Positions 16,819-25,116 of a stretch of DNA of 64,000 nt are shown here, in pieces (position 1 is the stretch's first letter; each line of letters begins with the position of its first letter). Location: the NCBI GenBank assembly GCA_965203575.1, contig OZ241894.1, positions 1,798,001 through 1,862,000 of the forward strand, read 5' to 3'. The position numbers were made by a program, and so were the translations under genes. Under the pieces are notes generated by a model. That model searched no databases. It was given only the letters and a program-made list of their open reading frames with translations, and was not told the origin of the DNA. This DNA comes from Aldehydirespirator sp965203575. Its GTDB lineage: Bacteria; Actinomycetota; Acidimicrobiia; Acidimicrobiales; Aldehydirespiratoraceae.

Positions 16819-17960
16819 CTTGGTGGGCTGAACGTGATCGGCGCGGGACGCTCCCGGTGCCGGACCCGTCTCAGTGCCCGCCAGGCGATCCAGACAATCA
16901 CCGCGGTGAACAGGATCTCCAGCGGCACACCGAAGCGGGCCGGATCGGTGAACCAGTGGCCGACGCGCAGCGGCCATCCCGCCACGAAGCGCCACACCGG
17001 CAGGACCACGAACTCGGCCTGGTTGAAGTAGAACTCGACCACCAGGTACAGCGCCGCATACGCCGCACTCACCGTGCGACGCACCAGCGTTCTGGTCTCG
17101 CCCTGGCGCCAGCCCAGCACCAGCACGCCGAGCACCCCCAAGCCGCACAGAACGCCGATGCGCTCGGCGGTGGCGTCATCGATCCAGTTGCTGACCGCCG
17201 CCTGGAACTCGGTGAACTTCTCGACGAAGACGTTGCTGGCCAACGGATCGTCGATGACCTGAAGCTCCCACCAGCCGTAGTTGGCGACGTAGATCCCCGA
17301 CGCGATCAGCACCAGTCCCGACACCGGGTTGATCCAGCGGAACATCCTGCGCATCGCGGGGACCACGCTGGAGCGGGCCAGCGCCAGCGCCAGGGTCAGG
17401 AACGTGATGACCGCCCCCATCCCGACGCCGTAGGCCACGAAGTTGGCGGTGCCGTTGGCCACGCCGTCGGCCGAGAAGCTGGCCGCCACCGCCGCGATGA
17501 ACAAGCCGATCGTGCACGACAGCGACACCACCGCGTAGCTGACGCCGAACATGAACACAGACCCCAGGCCCCGGCTGCCGGTACCCCGGTTCATCTTCGG
17601 CAGCCGCAGGTTGATGGCCCGCCCGGCCAGCAGCCACACGCCCAGCAGAGCCATGATCACACCGATGGCGATGGTGACGTAGCCGATGCGGTCGAGCACG
17701 GTGCCCTGGCTGAGCACCGTCTCGAACAGCGCGCCGAAGGCACCGAACACGACCACGAAGCCGGCGGTGAGCGTGAGGGCCACCACCATGGCCCGCAACA
17801 TCGCGCCCAGCGCCTGCGCGCCCGATGACGGCCGGGCATCGTCGGACTGCTCGACACCGATGAAGTACCCCAGGTATGCGGGCAGCAGGGCGAAGCCGCA
17901 GGGATTGAAGGCGGCCACCAGTCCCAGCGAGAAGGGGTAGGCGAGTGTGGCCCAGTCCAC
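16815..17960 (-). CDS. CcdA/DsbD-like thiol-disulfide transporter
   Basis: Polytopic membrane protein that passes reducing equivalents from cytoplasmic thioredoxin to extracytoplasmic proteins. The 381-residue sequence has the CcdA core with paired cysteines in FNPCGFALLPAYLGYF (Cys21) and VVSLSCTIGLFIAAV (about Cys153), plus a central repeat of three helices each. About 130 residues beyond the core add more helices. GTG start. Its upstream neighbour is a TlpA-like thioredoxin, the normal partner, and cytochrome c maturation for the CtaC heme is a likely beneficiary. Confidence 0.88.
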   Translation of the reverse strand: MDWATLAYPFSLGLVAAFNPCGFALLPAYLGYFIGVEQSDDARPSSGAQALGAMLRAMVVALTLTAGFVVVFGAFGALFETVLSQGTVLDRIGYVTIAIGVIMALLGVWLLAGRAINLRLPKMNRGTGSRGLGSVFMFGVSYAVVSLSCTIGLFIAAVAASFSADGVANGTANFVAYGVGMGAVITFLTLALALARSSVVPAMRRMFRWINPVSGLVLIASGIYVANYGWWELQVIDDPLASNVFVEKFTEFQAAVSNWIDDATAERIGVLCGLGVLGVLVLGWRQGETRTLVRRTVSAAYAALYLVVEFYFNQAEFVVLPVWRFVAGWPLRVGHWFTDPARFGVPLEILFTAVIVWIAWRALRRVRHRERPAPITFSPPS

Positions 17961-17997
17961 GCTCTAGCCTCCGGTCACCGCGTCGAGATCCATTGCC

Positions 17998-18591
17998 CTA
18001 CGGTCTAGCCGCTATGCCGAGCTCATCCTCGATGAACTCGGCCAGCGACTCCGCGTCGAGCGCTCCGGCGAAGGTGTCGACCAGCTCTCCGGAGGGTGAG
18101 ACGAGGGCGGTGGTGGGCATGGCGATGCTCCCGGTCGCCTCGTACACCTCCAGGTCCGGGTCCCAGCCCACGTCGTAGGTGACGCCGGTGGTCTCGACCA
18201 GATTGAGGGCGGCCTCGGTCGACTGGTCCTGCGAGAGCCCGAGGAACGCCACCTGCCCGTCGAGTTCTTCGAAGACTTCCTGGAAGTCGGGCATCTCCCT
18301 GACGCAGGGCGGGCACCACGACGCGAAGAAGTTCACCACCAGCGGTGTGCCCTCGTAGTCGGCGAGAGTGCCGGTACCGCCGTCGAAGCGGTCGAAGGTC
18401 AACTCGGACAGGTCGGTGCCGTCACCGACGCCGGATGAGAGGACGGCCTCCGCGACGAATGCGACCCCGGCCGCGGCCAGCACCACGGCAATGCCGACGA
18501 GCAGGCGCGGCCGGATGCCGCCTCGCAGGCCTGGCTTGGCTTTCGTGGCGCGGCCGTCCGCGGCGGCACCGGTGTCTCCGTGGTCAGGCAC
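17998..18591 (-). CDS. TlpA-like membrane-anchored thioredoxin
   Basis: A 197-residue protein with one N-terminal membrane anchor (about 30-50) and an extracytoplasmic redoxin domain. The active site FFASWCPPCVREMPDF carries the WCPPC motif (about 95-99) and the cis-proline side reads GSIAMPTTALVSPSGELV. Such proteins reduce disulfides in apocytochrome c or similar clients. The GTG start overlaps the 3' end of the hydrolase gene upstream by eight bases, and a CcdA-like transporter follows 37 bases downstream, so the pair forms a thiol-redox relay. Confidence 0.9.
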   Translation of the reverse strand: MPDHGDTGAAADGRATKAKPGLRGGIRPRLLVGIAVVLAAAGVAFVAEAVLSSGVGDGTDLSELTFDRFDGGTGTLADYEGTPLVVNFFASWCPPCVREMPDFQEVFEELDGQVAFLGLSQDQSTEAALNLVETTGVTYDVGWDPDLEVYEATGSIAMPTTALVSPSGELVDTFAGALDAESLAEFIEDELGIAARP

Positions 18592-19699
18592 GCGGCCCGG
18601 ACCCCGCCCGCTCGGGTGTCCGAAGTTGGTAGTGCAGCAGGCCGTCGGGGTCCCGGCTGCTGTCGGCCTCTCCGATCACGCGGAGGTGCTCCAGATGAGC
18701 GAACGTCTCGCTGGCGGCCATGTCGCCCCAGGCCCGCTCGCCGAACAGCTCCCTCATGTAGGCCTCCACCGGAGCCCTGCCCAGCGCGGCTGCGGCTGCC
18801 CGGAGCGTGTCGAGCCGCTCGCCGTGGTGGCGGCGGATGCTGTCCGTGCGACCCCGCAGATCAGTGAAGGGATGACCGTGGGCGGGCAGGCACACCTTGA
18901 CGCCGGTGAATGCGCCCACCCGCTCCAGGGACTCGAAGAAGGCCGCCAGCGGGTCGTCGAGGTCGGTCGAACCCGCGATGTGGGGCGTGATGGTGGGCAG
19001 AACGTGGTCGCCCGACAGCAGCACGCCCTCGGTCGGATCCCAAAGGCAAAGGTGGTCGGTGGTGTGGCCCGGCGTGTGTACTGCGAACCAGTCCCGCCCG
19101 GCCAGGCGCACGCTCTCGCCGTCGGCCACCCGGATGGTCGGCTCCGGCACCCTGAAGCGGGGCAGGCTGCCTGCGACGTCGGTCTGGATGAAGAGTCTGA
19201 TGGCCTCGTCGGGCGGCGGCTCGCGCCGGGTTCCCCAGGCGGTGCTTCCCCGGTCTTGCAGCTTCGCCTTCCACAGCTCGACCAGCGCATCGGGATCCAG
19301 TTCCAGCAGTTCCAGGTCGATGTCGGCGTTGGCGTCATCGGCTGCGGGGCTGGACGTGAACGCGGCGTGGGCCAGCAGTTCGGCGCCGGTCTCCTCCCGC
19401 AGCTGGTGGCTGCCGCCGTAGTGGTCCGGGTGAGAGTGGGTGACGACGGTGGTGTGCACCCGCCGCATGGGGATGCCGGCCTGCCGGAGCCGGTCGCCCA
19501 GCGCGGCCCACGACTCCTCGCCGGGCAGTCCCGGGTCCACCAGCGCCGCGCCGTCGGAGTCGACCAGGGCGTAGCAGTTGACGTGGCCGAGGCCGGGCAT
19601 GCTGATGGGCAGCTGCATCCGCAGCACCCCCGGCGCCACCTCGGTCACCTCCGAGGATGCGGGCTCCTGCTCCTGCTTGGCGTACGTCGTTCGGGTCAT
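18584..19699 (-). CDS. Metallo-beta-lactamase fold hydrolase
   Basis: A 371-residue MBL-fold protein. Zinc ligands are in TVVTHSHPDHYGGSHQL (HxHxDH motif, about 88-105), in the later FAVHTPGHTTDHLCLWD (about 205-221), and in CLPAHGHPFTDLRG. The C-terminal extension with ERAWGDMAASETFAHLEHLRVIGE resembles the winged-helix-like tail of LACTB2-type members, some of which are RNases or thioesterases. It lies eight bases after the orn gene in the same direction, and an RNA-related role is possible but not shown. Confidence 0.85.
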   Translation of the reverse strand: MTRTTYAKQEQEPASSEVTEVAPGVLRMQLPISMPGLGHVNCYALVDSDGAALVDPGLPGEESWAALGDRLRQAGIPMRRVHTTVVTHSHPDHYGGSHQLREETGAELLAHAAFTSSPAADDANADIDLELLELDPDALVELWKAKLQDRGSTAWGTRREPPPDEAIRLFIQTDVAGSLPRFRVPEPTIRVADGESVRLAGRDWFAVHTPGHTTDHLCLWDPTEGVLLSGDHVLPTITPHIAGSTDLDDPLAAFFESLERVGAFTGVKVCLPAHGHPFTDLRGRTDSIRRHHGERLDTLRAAAAALGRAPVEAYMRELFGERAWGDMAASETFAHLEHLRVIGEADSSRDPDGLLHYQLRTPERAGSGPRA

Positions 19700-19707
19700 C
19701 GAAGTTC

Positions 19708-20250
19708 TCAGGGCTGGATGCCGATGAACCCTGCCCGCCGGTACCAGCGCAACTCCTCCAGGCTCTCGGTGATGTCGTCGAGGGCCCGGTGGCCCCCGGC
19801 CTTGGCCGGTGCGCCTTCATACACCGATGGTTGCCAGCGGCGGGCCAGCTCTTTCACCGTCGACACGTCGATCGACCGGTAGTGCAGGAAGTTCTCGATC
19901 TCCGGGAGGTACCGGGCCAGGAACCGGCGGTCGGTCCCGATGGAATTCCCGCACAGCGGGACGGTGCGGGGCTCGTCGATGTGCTCCCGCAGGAACCTGA
20001 GCACGGCCGCGCCAGCGTCGGCCAGACTCACCGTCGAGGATCTCACCTGCTCCAGCAGGCCGCTGGCGGTGTGCATGGTCCGGACGGTGTCGTCCATGCG
20101 GGCCAGCGCCTCCTCCGGCTGGTGGATGACGAGATCGGGTCCGGTGGCCACGATCTCGAGGCCGTCGTCGGTGATCAGGGTGGCGATCTCGATGATGGAG
20201 TGGAGCCCGGGATCAAGGCCGGTCATCTCCAAGTCCATCCAGGCGAGCAC
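19708..20250 (-). CDS. orn: Oligoribonuclease
   Basis: 3'-5' exonuclease that degrades two- to five-nucleotide RNA and pGpG. The 180-residue DEDDh protein begins VLAWMDLEMTGLDP (exo I, Asp and Glu) and contains exo II in PLCGNSIGTDRRFLARYLP and exo III in AGGHRALDDITESL. RSIDVSTVKELARRW is also typical. The GTG at 20250 was chosen because the family begins LVWIDxEMTGL; the longer open frame upstream has no similarity. It heads the minus-strand operon running to 16201 and is divergent from dut. Confidence 0.95.
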   Translation of the reverse strand: MLAWMDLEMTGLDPGLHSIIEIATLITDDGLEIVATGPDLVIHQPEEALARMDDTVRTMHTASGLLEQVRSSTVSLADAGAAVLRFLREHIDEPRTVPLCGNSIGTDRRFLARYLPEIENFLHYRSIDVSTVKELARRWQPSVYEGAPAKAGGHRALDDITESLEELRWYRRAGFIGIQP

Positions 20251-20326
20251 TGAGGCAGGATAACGAGGCCCACAGGCGGTGCGGGATGGACGCACACCCG
20301 CTCGGCCTCTTGGCTACTCTCGGCCG

Positions 20327-20764
20327 GTGCTAGATGTTCCCATACTGCGGCTCGACCCGGACCTGCCCCTTCCGGGCTATGCCCGGCCCGGCGATGCCGG
20401 CATCGACTTGATGTCACGGATCGGCACGGTGATCCAGCCCGATGGAGGCCGGGCGCTGGTACCGACCGGCGTGGCCGTGTCGCTGCCGGAGGGCTGCGCA
20501 GGCTTCGTTCTCCCTCGCAGCGGGCTCGCCCTCAAGCATGGTGTGACCTGCCTCAACACTCCCGGACTGATCGATTCCGGCTACCGGGGAGAGCTGAAGG
20601 TGATACTGGTGAACACCGACCCGCTCCAGCCGTTCACACTGGAGCGGGGCGAGCGCATCGCCCAGCTGGTGGTGATGGCGGTGGAGCAGGTGCGCCTGGT
20701 GGAGGTGGAGAGCCTCGAGCCGTCCACGCGCGGCGACCAGGGCTTCGGATCGACCGGCCGCTGA
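20327..20764 (+). CDS. dut: Deoxyuridine 5'-triphosphate nucleotidohydrolase
   Basis: Hydrolyses dUTP to dUMP, keeping uracil out of DNA and feeding dTMP synthesis. All five trimeric dUTPase motifs are visible in the 145-residue protein: GDAGIDL, PRSGLALKHGV, NTPGLIDSGYRGELKVIL, ERGERIAQLVV and TRGDQGFGSTG. The GTG at 20327 gives the normal N-terminus before VPILRLDPDLPLPGYARPGDAG; the reading frame runs further upstream without similarity. Confidence 0.96.
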   Translation: MLDVPILRLDPDLPLPGYARPGDAGIDLMSRIGTVIQPDGGRALVPTGVAVSLPEGCAGFVLPRSGLALKHGVTCLNTPGLIDSGYRGELKVILVNTDPLQPFTLERGERIAQLVVMAVEQVRLVEVESLEPSTRGDQGFGSTGR

Positions 20765-20769
20765 ACCCG

Positions 20770-21171
20770 TCAGGCTGCGGGGCGGCTGCCGGGGCGGCCG
20801 ACGGGTTTGCGCATCAGCAGCCAGCCCCGGTCGGACTCCACCGTGGCGGTCACGTTGGAGGCGTCGACCATCTTCTTGAACCGGGCCGCGGCTGTCGCCG
20901 CCACGCTGGCCTCGTCGGTGCGCCGCGCCTCCACCTCCAGGCATCCGCCGTTCGCCCGGAACACGCACTCGATGGCCGCGTCGTCGGTGGCCGGCTGCGC
21001 GAGCAGCAGCTCGGTGGCTTCGTCCATGGCTGCCCGGAGTTCGTCGATCTCGGTGAACGACATTCCCTGCCGGAGGGCCACCGCGGCGGCGCCGACCCGC
21101 ACGACTCGGGCGTAGTCGGCCGACGCCGGGACCCTCAGGACGATCTCGTCGATGGCGAGCGCTTCGCTCAC
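20770..21171 (-). CDS. RsbW/SpoIIAB-like ATP-binding regulatory protein
   Basis: A 133-residue protein resembling anti-sigma factor kinases. Its opening (DEIVLRVPASADYARVVRVGAAAVALRQGMSFTEIDELRAAMDEATELL) follows the RsbW pattern IxLxxPAxxxYxxxVRxxxxxxAxxxGxxxxxIxxLxxAxxEA. The N-box asparagine that binds Mg-ATP is not obvious (DEATELLL), and the G-boxes are weak, so kinase activity may be lost. GTG start at 21171. It converges on dut and is divergent from aspartokinase. A possible partner is the STAS protein at 47891-48256, but the distance makes this a guess. Confidence 0.65.
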   Translation of the reverse strand: MSEALAIDEIVLRVPASADYARVVRVGAAAVALRQGMSFTEIDELRAAMDEATELLLAQPATDDAAIECVFRANGGCLEVEARRTDEASVAATAAARFKKMVDASNVTATVESDRGWLLMRKPVGRPGSRPAA

Positions 21172-21269
21172 ATCCCAAGATTGCCACGATTTGCACGGTT
21201 TTCTGCGGCATCTTCGCTGTGGATATCGCGGGCCGGGCTGTCCGGGGGGCGCCGGTAGCCTGATCAGCC

Positions 21270-22508
21270 GTGGCATTCGTCGTAGAGAAGTTCGGTGGCA
21301 CCTCGGTGGCCGGCCCCGACCGCATTCGGGTTGTGGCCGACCATGTGGCGCGCCGTCGCGGCCGCGGCGACGAGGTAGTGCTGGTCGTCTCAGCCATGGG
21401 AAGCGAGACCGACCAGCTGCTGCGGATGGCCTCAGATGTGGCCGCCGACCCGCCCGGCCGCGAGGTCGACATGCTCATCACCGGAGGCGAACGCAAGGCC
21501 TGCGCCCTGATGGCCATGGCGCTCAGCGATCTGGGGGTTCCGGCCGCGTCGTTCACCGGCAGCCAGGCCGGGTTCCGCACCGACTCCTGCCACACCGGCG
21601 CCAAGATCGTCCAGATAACGCCGGGCCGCATCACCGAAGCCCTGGCCCGGGGCATGGTGCCGGTGGTGGGCGGCTCCCAGGGGGTGTCGGGCGACGGGGA
21701 CGTGACGTTCTTCGGCCGCGGCGGATCCGACACGACCGCGGTGGCCCTGGCCCACATCCTCGGTGCCGACTACTGCGAGATCTACACCGATGTGCCCGGG
21801 GTGTTCAGTGCCGACCCCCGGATCGTTGGTGAAGCACGGCGCATGGACGTGGTCTCATTCGACGAGTTGCTGGAGATGACCGCCAGCGGTTGCCCCAAGC
21901 CGGCCATGAGGGCGGTGGAGCTGGCCAGGACATACGGCGTCGAGCTGCATGTGCGGTCCGCCTTCAGCTGGATGCCGGGCACCACAGTTACCGGGGAGGA
22001 AGCCATGGAACACGCCATCATCTCTGCCGTCACCCACGACGCCAGCGAAGCGAAGATGACAGTCTCGGGAGTCGCCGACAAGCCCGGCGTGGCCGGCCGG
22101 CTCTTCCGGGCGCTGGCCGACACCGACGTGAACGTGGACATGATCGTGCAGAACGTGTCGAGCCGGGGCGTCACCGACATCAGCTTCACCGTCCCGCGGG
22201 CGCAGTTGGACGCGGCCCGCACCGTCGCGCGGGGACTGACCGACGAGCTGGAAGCCGACGACGTCTCCGCCGACGACGGCATCGCCCGGGTGAGCCTGAT
22301 CGGGGCGGGCATGCAGACCAACCCGGGTGTGGCCGCCCGGATGTTCGAGACGCTGGCCGCGGCCGGCATCAACATCGAGATGATCTCCACGTCCGCCATC
22401 CGCATCTCCTGCGTGATCCGGGCCGGTGACATGGAGCGGGCCGTCGGCGCGCTGCACGAGTCGTTCGAGCTCGCCAAGGACCCCGCCGACCGCGCCAGCG
22501 TCTTCTGA
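21270..22508 (+). CDS. lysC: Aspartate kinase
   Basis: Phosphorylates aspartate, the first step to lysine, methionine, threonine and diaminopimelate. The 412-residue protein starts with GTG and VEKFGGTSVA (catalytic Lys-Phe-Gly-Gly), then GRGGSDTTAVALA (about 149-161) and TDVPGVFSADPRIV. Two C-terminal ACT domains (about 255-405) hold the allosteric site: VSGVADKPGVAGRLF and VSLIGAGMQTNPGVAARMF. Feedback inhibition by lysine and/or threonine is expected from the family. The next enzyme of the pathway, asd, follows 77 bases downstream. An internal start probably yields a separate beta subunit. Confidence 0.96.
   Translation: MAFVVEKFGGTSVAGPDRIRVVADHVARRRGRGDEVVLVVSAMGSETDQLLRMASDVAADPPGREVDMLITGGERKACALMAMALSDLGVPAASFTGSQAGFRTDSCHTGAKIVQITPGRITEALARGMVPVVGGSQGVSGDGDVTFFGRGGSDTTAVALAHILGADYCEIYTDVPGVFSADPRIVGEARRMDVVSFDELLEMTASGCPKPAMRAVELARTYGVELHVRSAFSWMPGTTVTGEEAMEHAIISAVTHDASEAKMTVSGVADKPGVAGRLFRALADTDVNVDMIVQNVSSRGVTDISFTVPRAQLDAARTVARGLTDELEADDVSADDGIARVSLIGAGMQTNPGVAARMFETLAAAGINIEMISTSAIRISCVIRAGDMERAVGALHESFELAKDPADRASVF
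22005..22508 (+). CDS. Internal start for the aspartokinase beta (regulatory) subunit
   Basis: Inside lysC, an ATG in frame at 22005 is preceded by a strong ribosome-binding site (GGGGAGGA, ending four bases before it). It would yield a 167-residue protein, starting MEHAIISAVTHD, made up of the two ACT domains. In Bacillus, Corynebacterium and Mycobacterium, aspartokinase is an alpha2beta2 complex made from such overlapping in-frame genes. That the same happens here is inference from the position and the Shine-Dalgarno sequence. Confidence 0.7.
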   Translation: MEHAIISAVTHDASEAKMTVSGVADKPGVAGRLFRALADTDVNVDMIVQNVSSRGVTDISFTVPRAQLDAARTVARGLTDELEADDVSADDGIARVSLIGAGMQTNPGVAARMFETLAAAGINIEMISTSAIRISCVIRAGDMERAVGALHESFELAKDPADRASVF

Positions 22509-22585
22509 CCCGTACCTGATCCGAACGCCGGCCGGCCTGCATCGAGCGGGCGGGCACGGCTGACCCGGCCGGTAGCCTGCGCCTC

Positions 22586-23623
22586 ATGGATGTCGGAGTC
22601 GTCGGCGCAACCGGCCAGGTGGGCGGGGTTATGCGCGCCCTGCTGGACGAGCGCGACCTGGTGGTGGACGACCTCCGCTTCTTCGCCTCGTCACGCTCGG
22701 CCGGACGCACCCTGCACTGGCGGGATCGGGCCATCGTCGTCGAGGACGCCGCCACCGCCGACTACGCCGGCCTGGACGTGTGCCTGTTCTCCGCCGGGGC
22801 CACCACCAGCCGGGCCCTGGCCGAGCGAGTCGCTGCCGCCGGAGCGGTCGTGATCGACAACTCCTCGGCCTGGCGGCGCGATCCCGAGGTGCCCCTGGTG
22901 GTGTCCGAGGTCAACCCGCACGCGCTGGATTCGATCCCCAAGGGCATCGTGGCCAACCCCAACTGCACGACGATGGTGGCCATGCCCCCGCTCAAGCGCC
23001 TCGACGCCGAGGCGGGCCTGGTCGCCATGGTGGTCTCCACCTACCAGACGGTCTCCGGTGCGGGCCTGGCCGGGGTGGACGAGCTGCACGAGCAGGTGCA
23101 GAAGGCGGGCGAGGACGCGCCGTCGCTGACCTTCGACGGCGGCGCGGTCGGCTTGCAGGCGGGCGAGAAGTTCCCTGAGCCCATCGCCTTCAACGTGATC
23201 CCGCTGGCCGGCTCGATGGTCGACGACGGCACCGGCGAGACCGACGAGGAGCAGAAGCTCACCCACGAGAGCCGCAAGATCCTCGAGCTTCCCTATCTGG
23301 CCGTGGCGGCCACCTGCGTGCGGGTGCCGGTGTACTGCGGGCACTCCCTGTCGATCAGCGCGTCGTTCGACCGCCCGATCAGCCCGGAGCGGGCTGTCGA
23401 GGTGCTGGCCGGCGCGCCCGGCGTGGTGGTGACCGACGTCCCGACACCCTTGAAGGCGGCCGGCGCCGACCCCTCCTATGTGGGCCGCATCCGCCGCGAC
23501 CCGACCCGCCCCAACGGCTTGTCGCTGTTCGTGTCGGGCGACAACCTCCGCAAGGGCGCGGCCCTCAACGCCATCCAGATCGCGGAGACCATGGTCACGC
23601 GGGGTTTGCTCCCCGCGGCCTGA
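22586..23623 (+). CDS. asd: Aspartate-semialdehyde dehydrogenase
   Basis: Reduces aspartyl phosphate to aspartate semialdehyde with NADPH, following aspartokinase. The 345-residue protein begins MDVGVVGATGQVGGVM (NADP-binding glycine motif). The catalytic Cys127 is in IVANPNCTTMVAM and the active-site His lies in CVRVPVYCGHSLSI. The length is typical of the Gram-positive-type enzyme. It is cotranscribed with lysC, and its 3' end overlaps the convergent EamA-type transporter gene by 29 bases. Confidence 0.97.
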   Translation: MDVGVVGATGQVGGVMRALLDERDLVVDDLRFFASSRSAGRTLHWRDRAIVVEDAATADYAGLDVCLFSAGATTSRALAERVAAAGAVVIDNSSAWRRDPEVPLVVSEVNPHALDSIPKGIVANPNCTTMVAMPPLKRLDAEAGLVAMVVSTYQTVSGAGLAGVDELHEQVQKAGEDAPSLTFDGGAVGLQAGEKFPEPIAFNVIPLAGSMVDDGTGETDEEQKLTHESRKILELPYLAVAATCVRVPVYCGHSLSISASFDRPISPERAVEVLAGAPGVVVTDVPTPLKAAGADPSYVGRIRRDPTRPNGLSLFVSGDNLRKGAALNAIQIAETMVTRGLLPAA

Positions 23624-24473
23624 GCAACCTCAGGCCGCCTAGGCGCTGGGGACGGCTGGCCAGGATGGCTGCGATCACCAGGCCGATGCCGAGCGCCTCC
23701 TGACTGTTCGGAACCTGGGCCAGCGCGATCAGCCCCACCACCGTGGCCGTCGCCGGCAGCAGGGCCTGGAGCAGGGCGAAGCGGTGCGGGTCGATCTGGC
23801 GCATCACCGCCTGGTCGATCCGGTAGGGGATCACGTTGGACAGGATTCCGGTGGCCAGACCTAGGGCGAGCACCAGCGGGGCGTCCAGCGCCCCGCCCAC
23901 CGCGGACACGCCGAAGGGCGTGATGGCCACCGCCCCGATCAGCATGCCGATCCCCAGCCCGTCCACCGAGGCCGGGCTGCGGGCCACCCGGTGGCCGATC
24001 AGGATGTAGCCGGCCCAGAACGCGCCGGCCAGCAGCGCGAAGGTCACCCCCCGGGCGGTGCCCTCGGCCTCCACTCCGGCCAGCACCAGCACACCGGCGA
24101 TGGCCAGCACCAGCGCCCCCGCCGAACGCAGGGTGCGGGCTCCGACCGCGGCCACCACCACGGGTCCGGTGAACTCGATGGCCACCGCGTTGCCCAGCGG
24201 CAGCTTGTCCATGGCCAGGTAGAAGCACAGGTTCATGGCGGCCAGCGACACCCCGAAAGCCGCGGCCCTCCCCAGCACGGCCAGCTCCCAACGACGACGC
24301 CACGAGCGCCGCAGCAGCACGATCATGGCACCCGCGCCCAGCACCCGGAGCACAGCCACCCCGCTCGGCGCCAGCTCGTCGAACAGCGTCGCGGCGACGG
24401 CTGCGCCCACGTACTGCGAAACCGCCCCGACCATGAAGAGGGCCTCGGGAGGGAGCGCTCGGGGGCGCATCAC
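23595..24473 (-). CDS. EamA/RhtA-like drug/metabolite transporter
   Basis: A 292-residue membrane protein of the drug/metabolite transporter superfamily, with ten predicted helices in two EamA repeats (about 12-140 and 150-285). Features such as LPLGNAVAIEFTGPVVVA and GLATGILSNVIPYRIDQAVMRQID resemble RhtA-type threonine/homoserine exporters. Position beside the aspartate-pathway genes, with a 29-base 3' overlap with asd, fits an amino-acid exporter, but the substrate is inferred. It could also export other small metabolites. Confidence 0.8.
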   Translation of the reverse strand: MMRPRALPPEALFMVGAVSQYVGAAVAATLFDELAPSGVAVLRVLGAGAMIVLLRRSWRRRWELAVLGRAAAFGVSLAAMNLCFYLAMDKLPLGNAVAIEFTGPVVVAAVGARTLRSAGALVLAIAGVLVLAGVEAEGTARGVTFALLAGAFWAGYILIGHRVARSPASVDGLGIGMLIGAVAITPFGVSAVGGALDAPLVLALGLATGILSNVIPYRIDQAVMRQIDPHRFALLQALLPATATVVGLIALAQVPNSQEALGIGLVIAAILASRPQRLGGLRLLRPRGANPA

Positions 24474-24494
24474 GACCCCGGATAGGGTGAGGTC

Positions 24495-24992
24495 ATGGCA
24501 CTTGACGACCAGCTCGTGAACCGGCTCACCTGGAAGATCCCCAACGCTCTGGCGCTGATCGGGTCGCGCTCAGGGGAGGAGCGCAACGGTATGACCGCAA
24601 GCTGGATCACCCAGCTGTCCATGGAGCCGGTCCTCATAGGTGTGGGGGTGGACAATACGGCAGTGACGCACCGTCTCATCTCCGAGGGGGGCTCGTTCAC
24701 CGTGAACCTGTGGAACGCCGAGGACACCCGGGTGTTCGTGAAGTTCTCCAAGCCGGCCACCTACGCCGACGGAACCCTCAACGGGCGGGCTGTGAAGGAG
24801 GCGACCACCGGCGCGCCGGTGTTCACCGAGGCCATCGCCTGGATGGACTGCGAAGTGCGCCACGCCATCGACTTGGGCACCCACACCCTGTTCGTGGGCG
24901 AGCTGGTGGACGGCGACATCCACGTCGACGAGGCCCGCTCCGCCTCGATGAGCGACACCCGCATGAAGTACGGAGGCGTCAAGCGCCACTGA
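24495..24992 (+). CDS. Flavin reductase-like FMN-binding protein
   Basis: A 165-residue split-barrel protein of the flavin reductase family (HpaC-like): LIGSRSGEERNGMTASWITQLSMEPVLIGVGVDN (about 22-55) matches the FMN-binding pattern, followed by GGSFTVNLW and a C-terminal HTLFVGELVDGD. Members supply reduced flavin to two-component monooxygenases. The HpaB-like monooxygenase at 28185-29657 is a candidate client, although a cassette and a transporter gene lie between them. Its last codons are duplicated at 26844-26862. Before the insertion it probably overlapped the MFS gene tail to tail. Confidence 0.85.
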   Translation: MALDDQLVNRLTWKIPNALALIGSRSGEERNGMTASWITQLSMEPVLIGVGVDNTAVTHRLISEGGSFTVNLWNAEDTRVFVKFSKPATYADGTLNGRAVKEATTGAPVFTEAIAWMDCEVRHAIDLGTHTLFVGELVDGDIHVDEARSASMSDTRMKYGGVKRH

Positions 24993-24993
24993 G
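24975..24993. repeat. Left copy of the 19-bp direct repeat flanking the Fic cassette
   Basis: GGCGTCAAGCGCCACTGAG, containing the last codons and stop of the flavin reductase gene. It is identical to 26844-26862; with the two to three preceding bases (GGA versus GGG) the match is 21 of 22. The two copies bound the AbiEi-Fic region and look like a duplicated insertion target or attachment core. Confidence 0.85.
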
Positions 24994-25011
24994 CCGAGTT
25001 GTATAGAGATC

Positions 25012-25100
25012 AGAATGTAAACTTATTCTCCTATACGGGATTAGATGCTAGGCGCTCTCATAGTTATTGTCTTAGAATGTAAAGGTTCTCTTCTTATAAG
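25012..25100 (+). promoter_or_regulatory. AT-rich promoter region with two imperfect dyads
   Basis: Two related elements, AGAAT-GTAAACTT-ATTCT (25012-25029) and AGAAT-GTAAAG-GTTCT (25074-25089), are followed by TATAAG (25095-25100) 16 bases before the ATG of the AbiEi-Fic gene. TTAGAA at 25072-25077 gives a 17-base spacing as a weak -35. A third TGTAAA occurs at 25108-25113. The dyads overlap the likely promoter and could be operators for autoregulation by the AbiEi-like domain (inference). Confidence 0.45.
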
Positions 25101-25116
25101 CCGATAGTGTAAACTA

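Noticed and set aside
16819..17148. N-terminal extension of the poly-gamma-glutamate hydrolase-like protein
   Set aside because: It is antisense-free but out of frame within the CcdA-like gene, with Gly/Arg-rich nonsense sequence; TTGA overlap at 16815-16818 is the more natural start.
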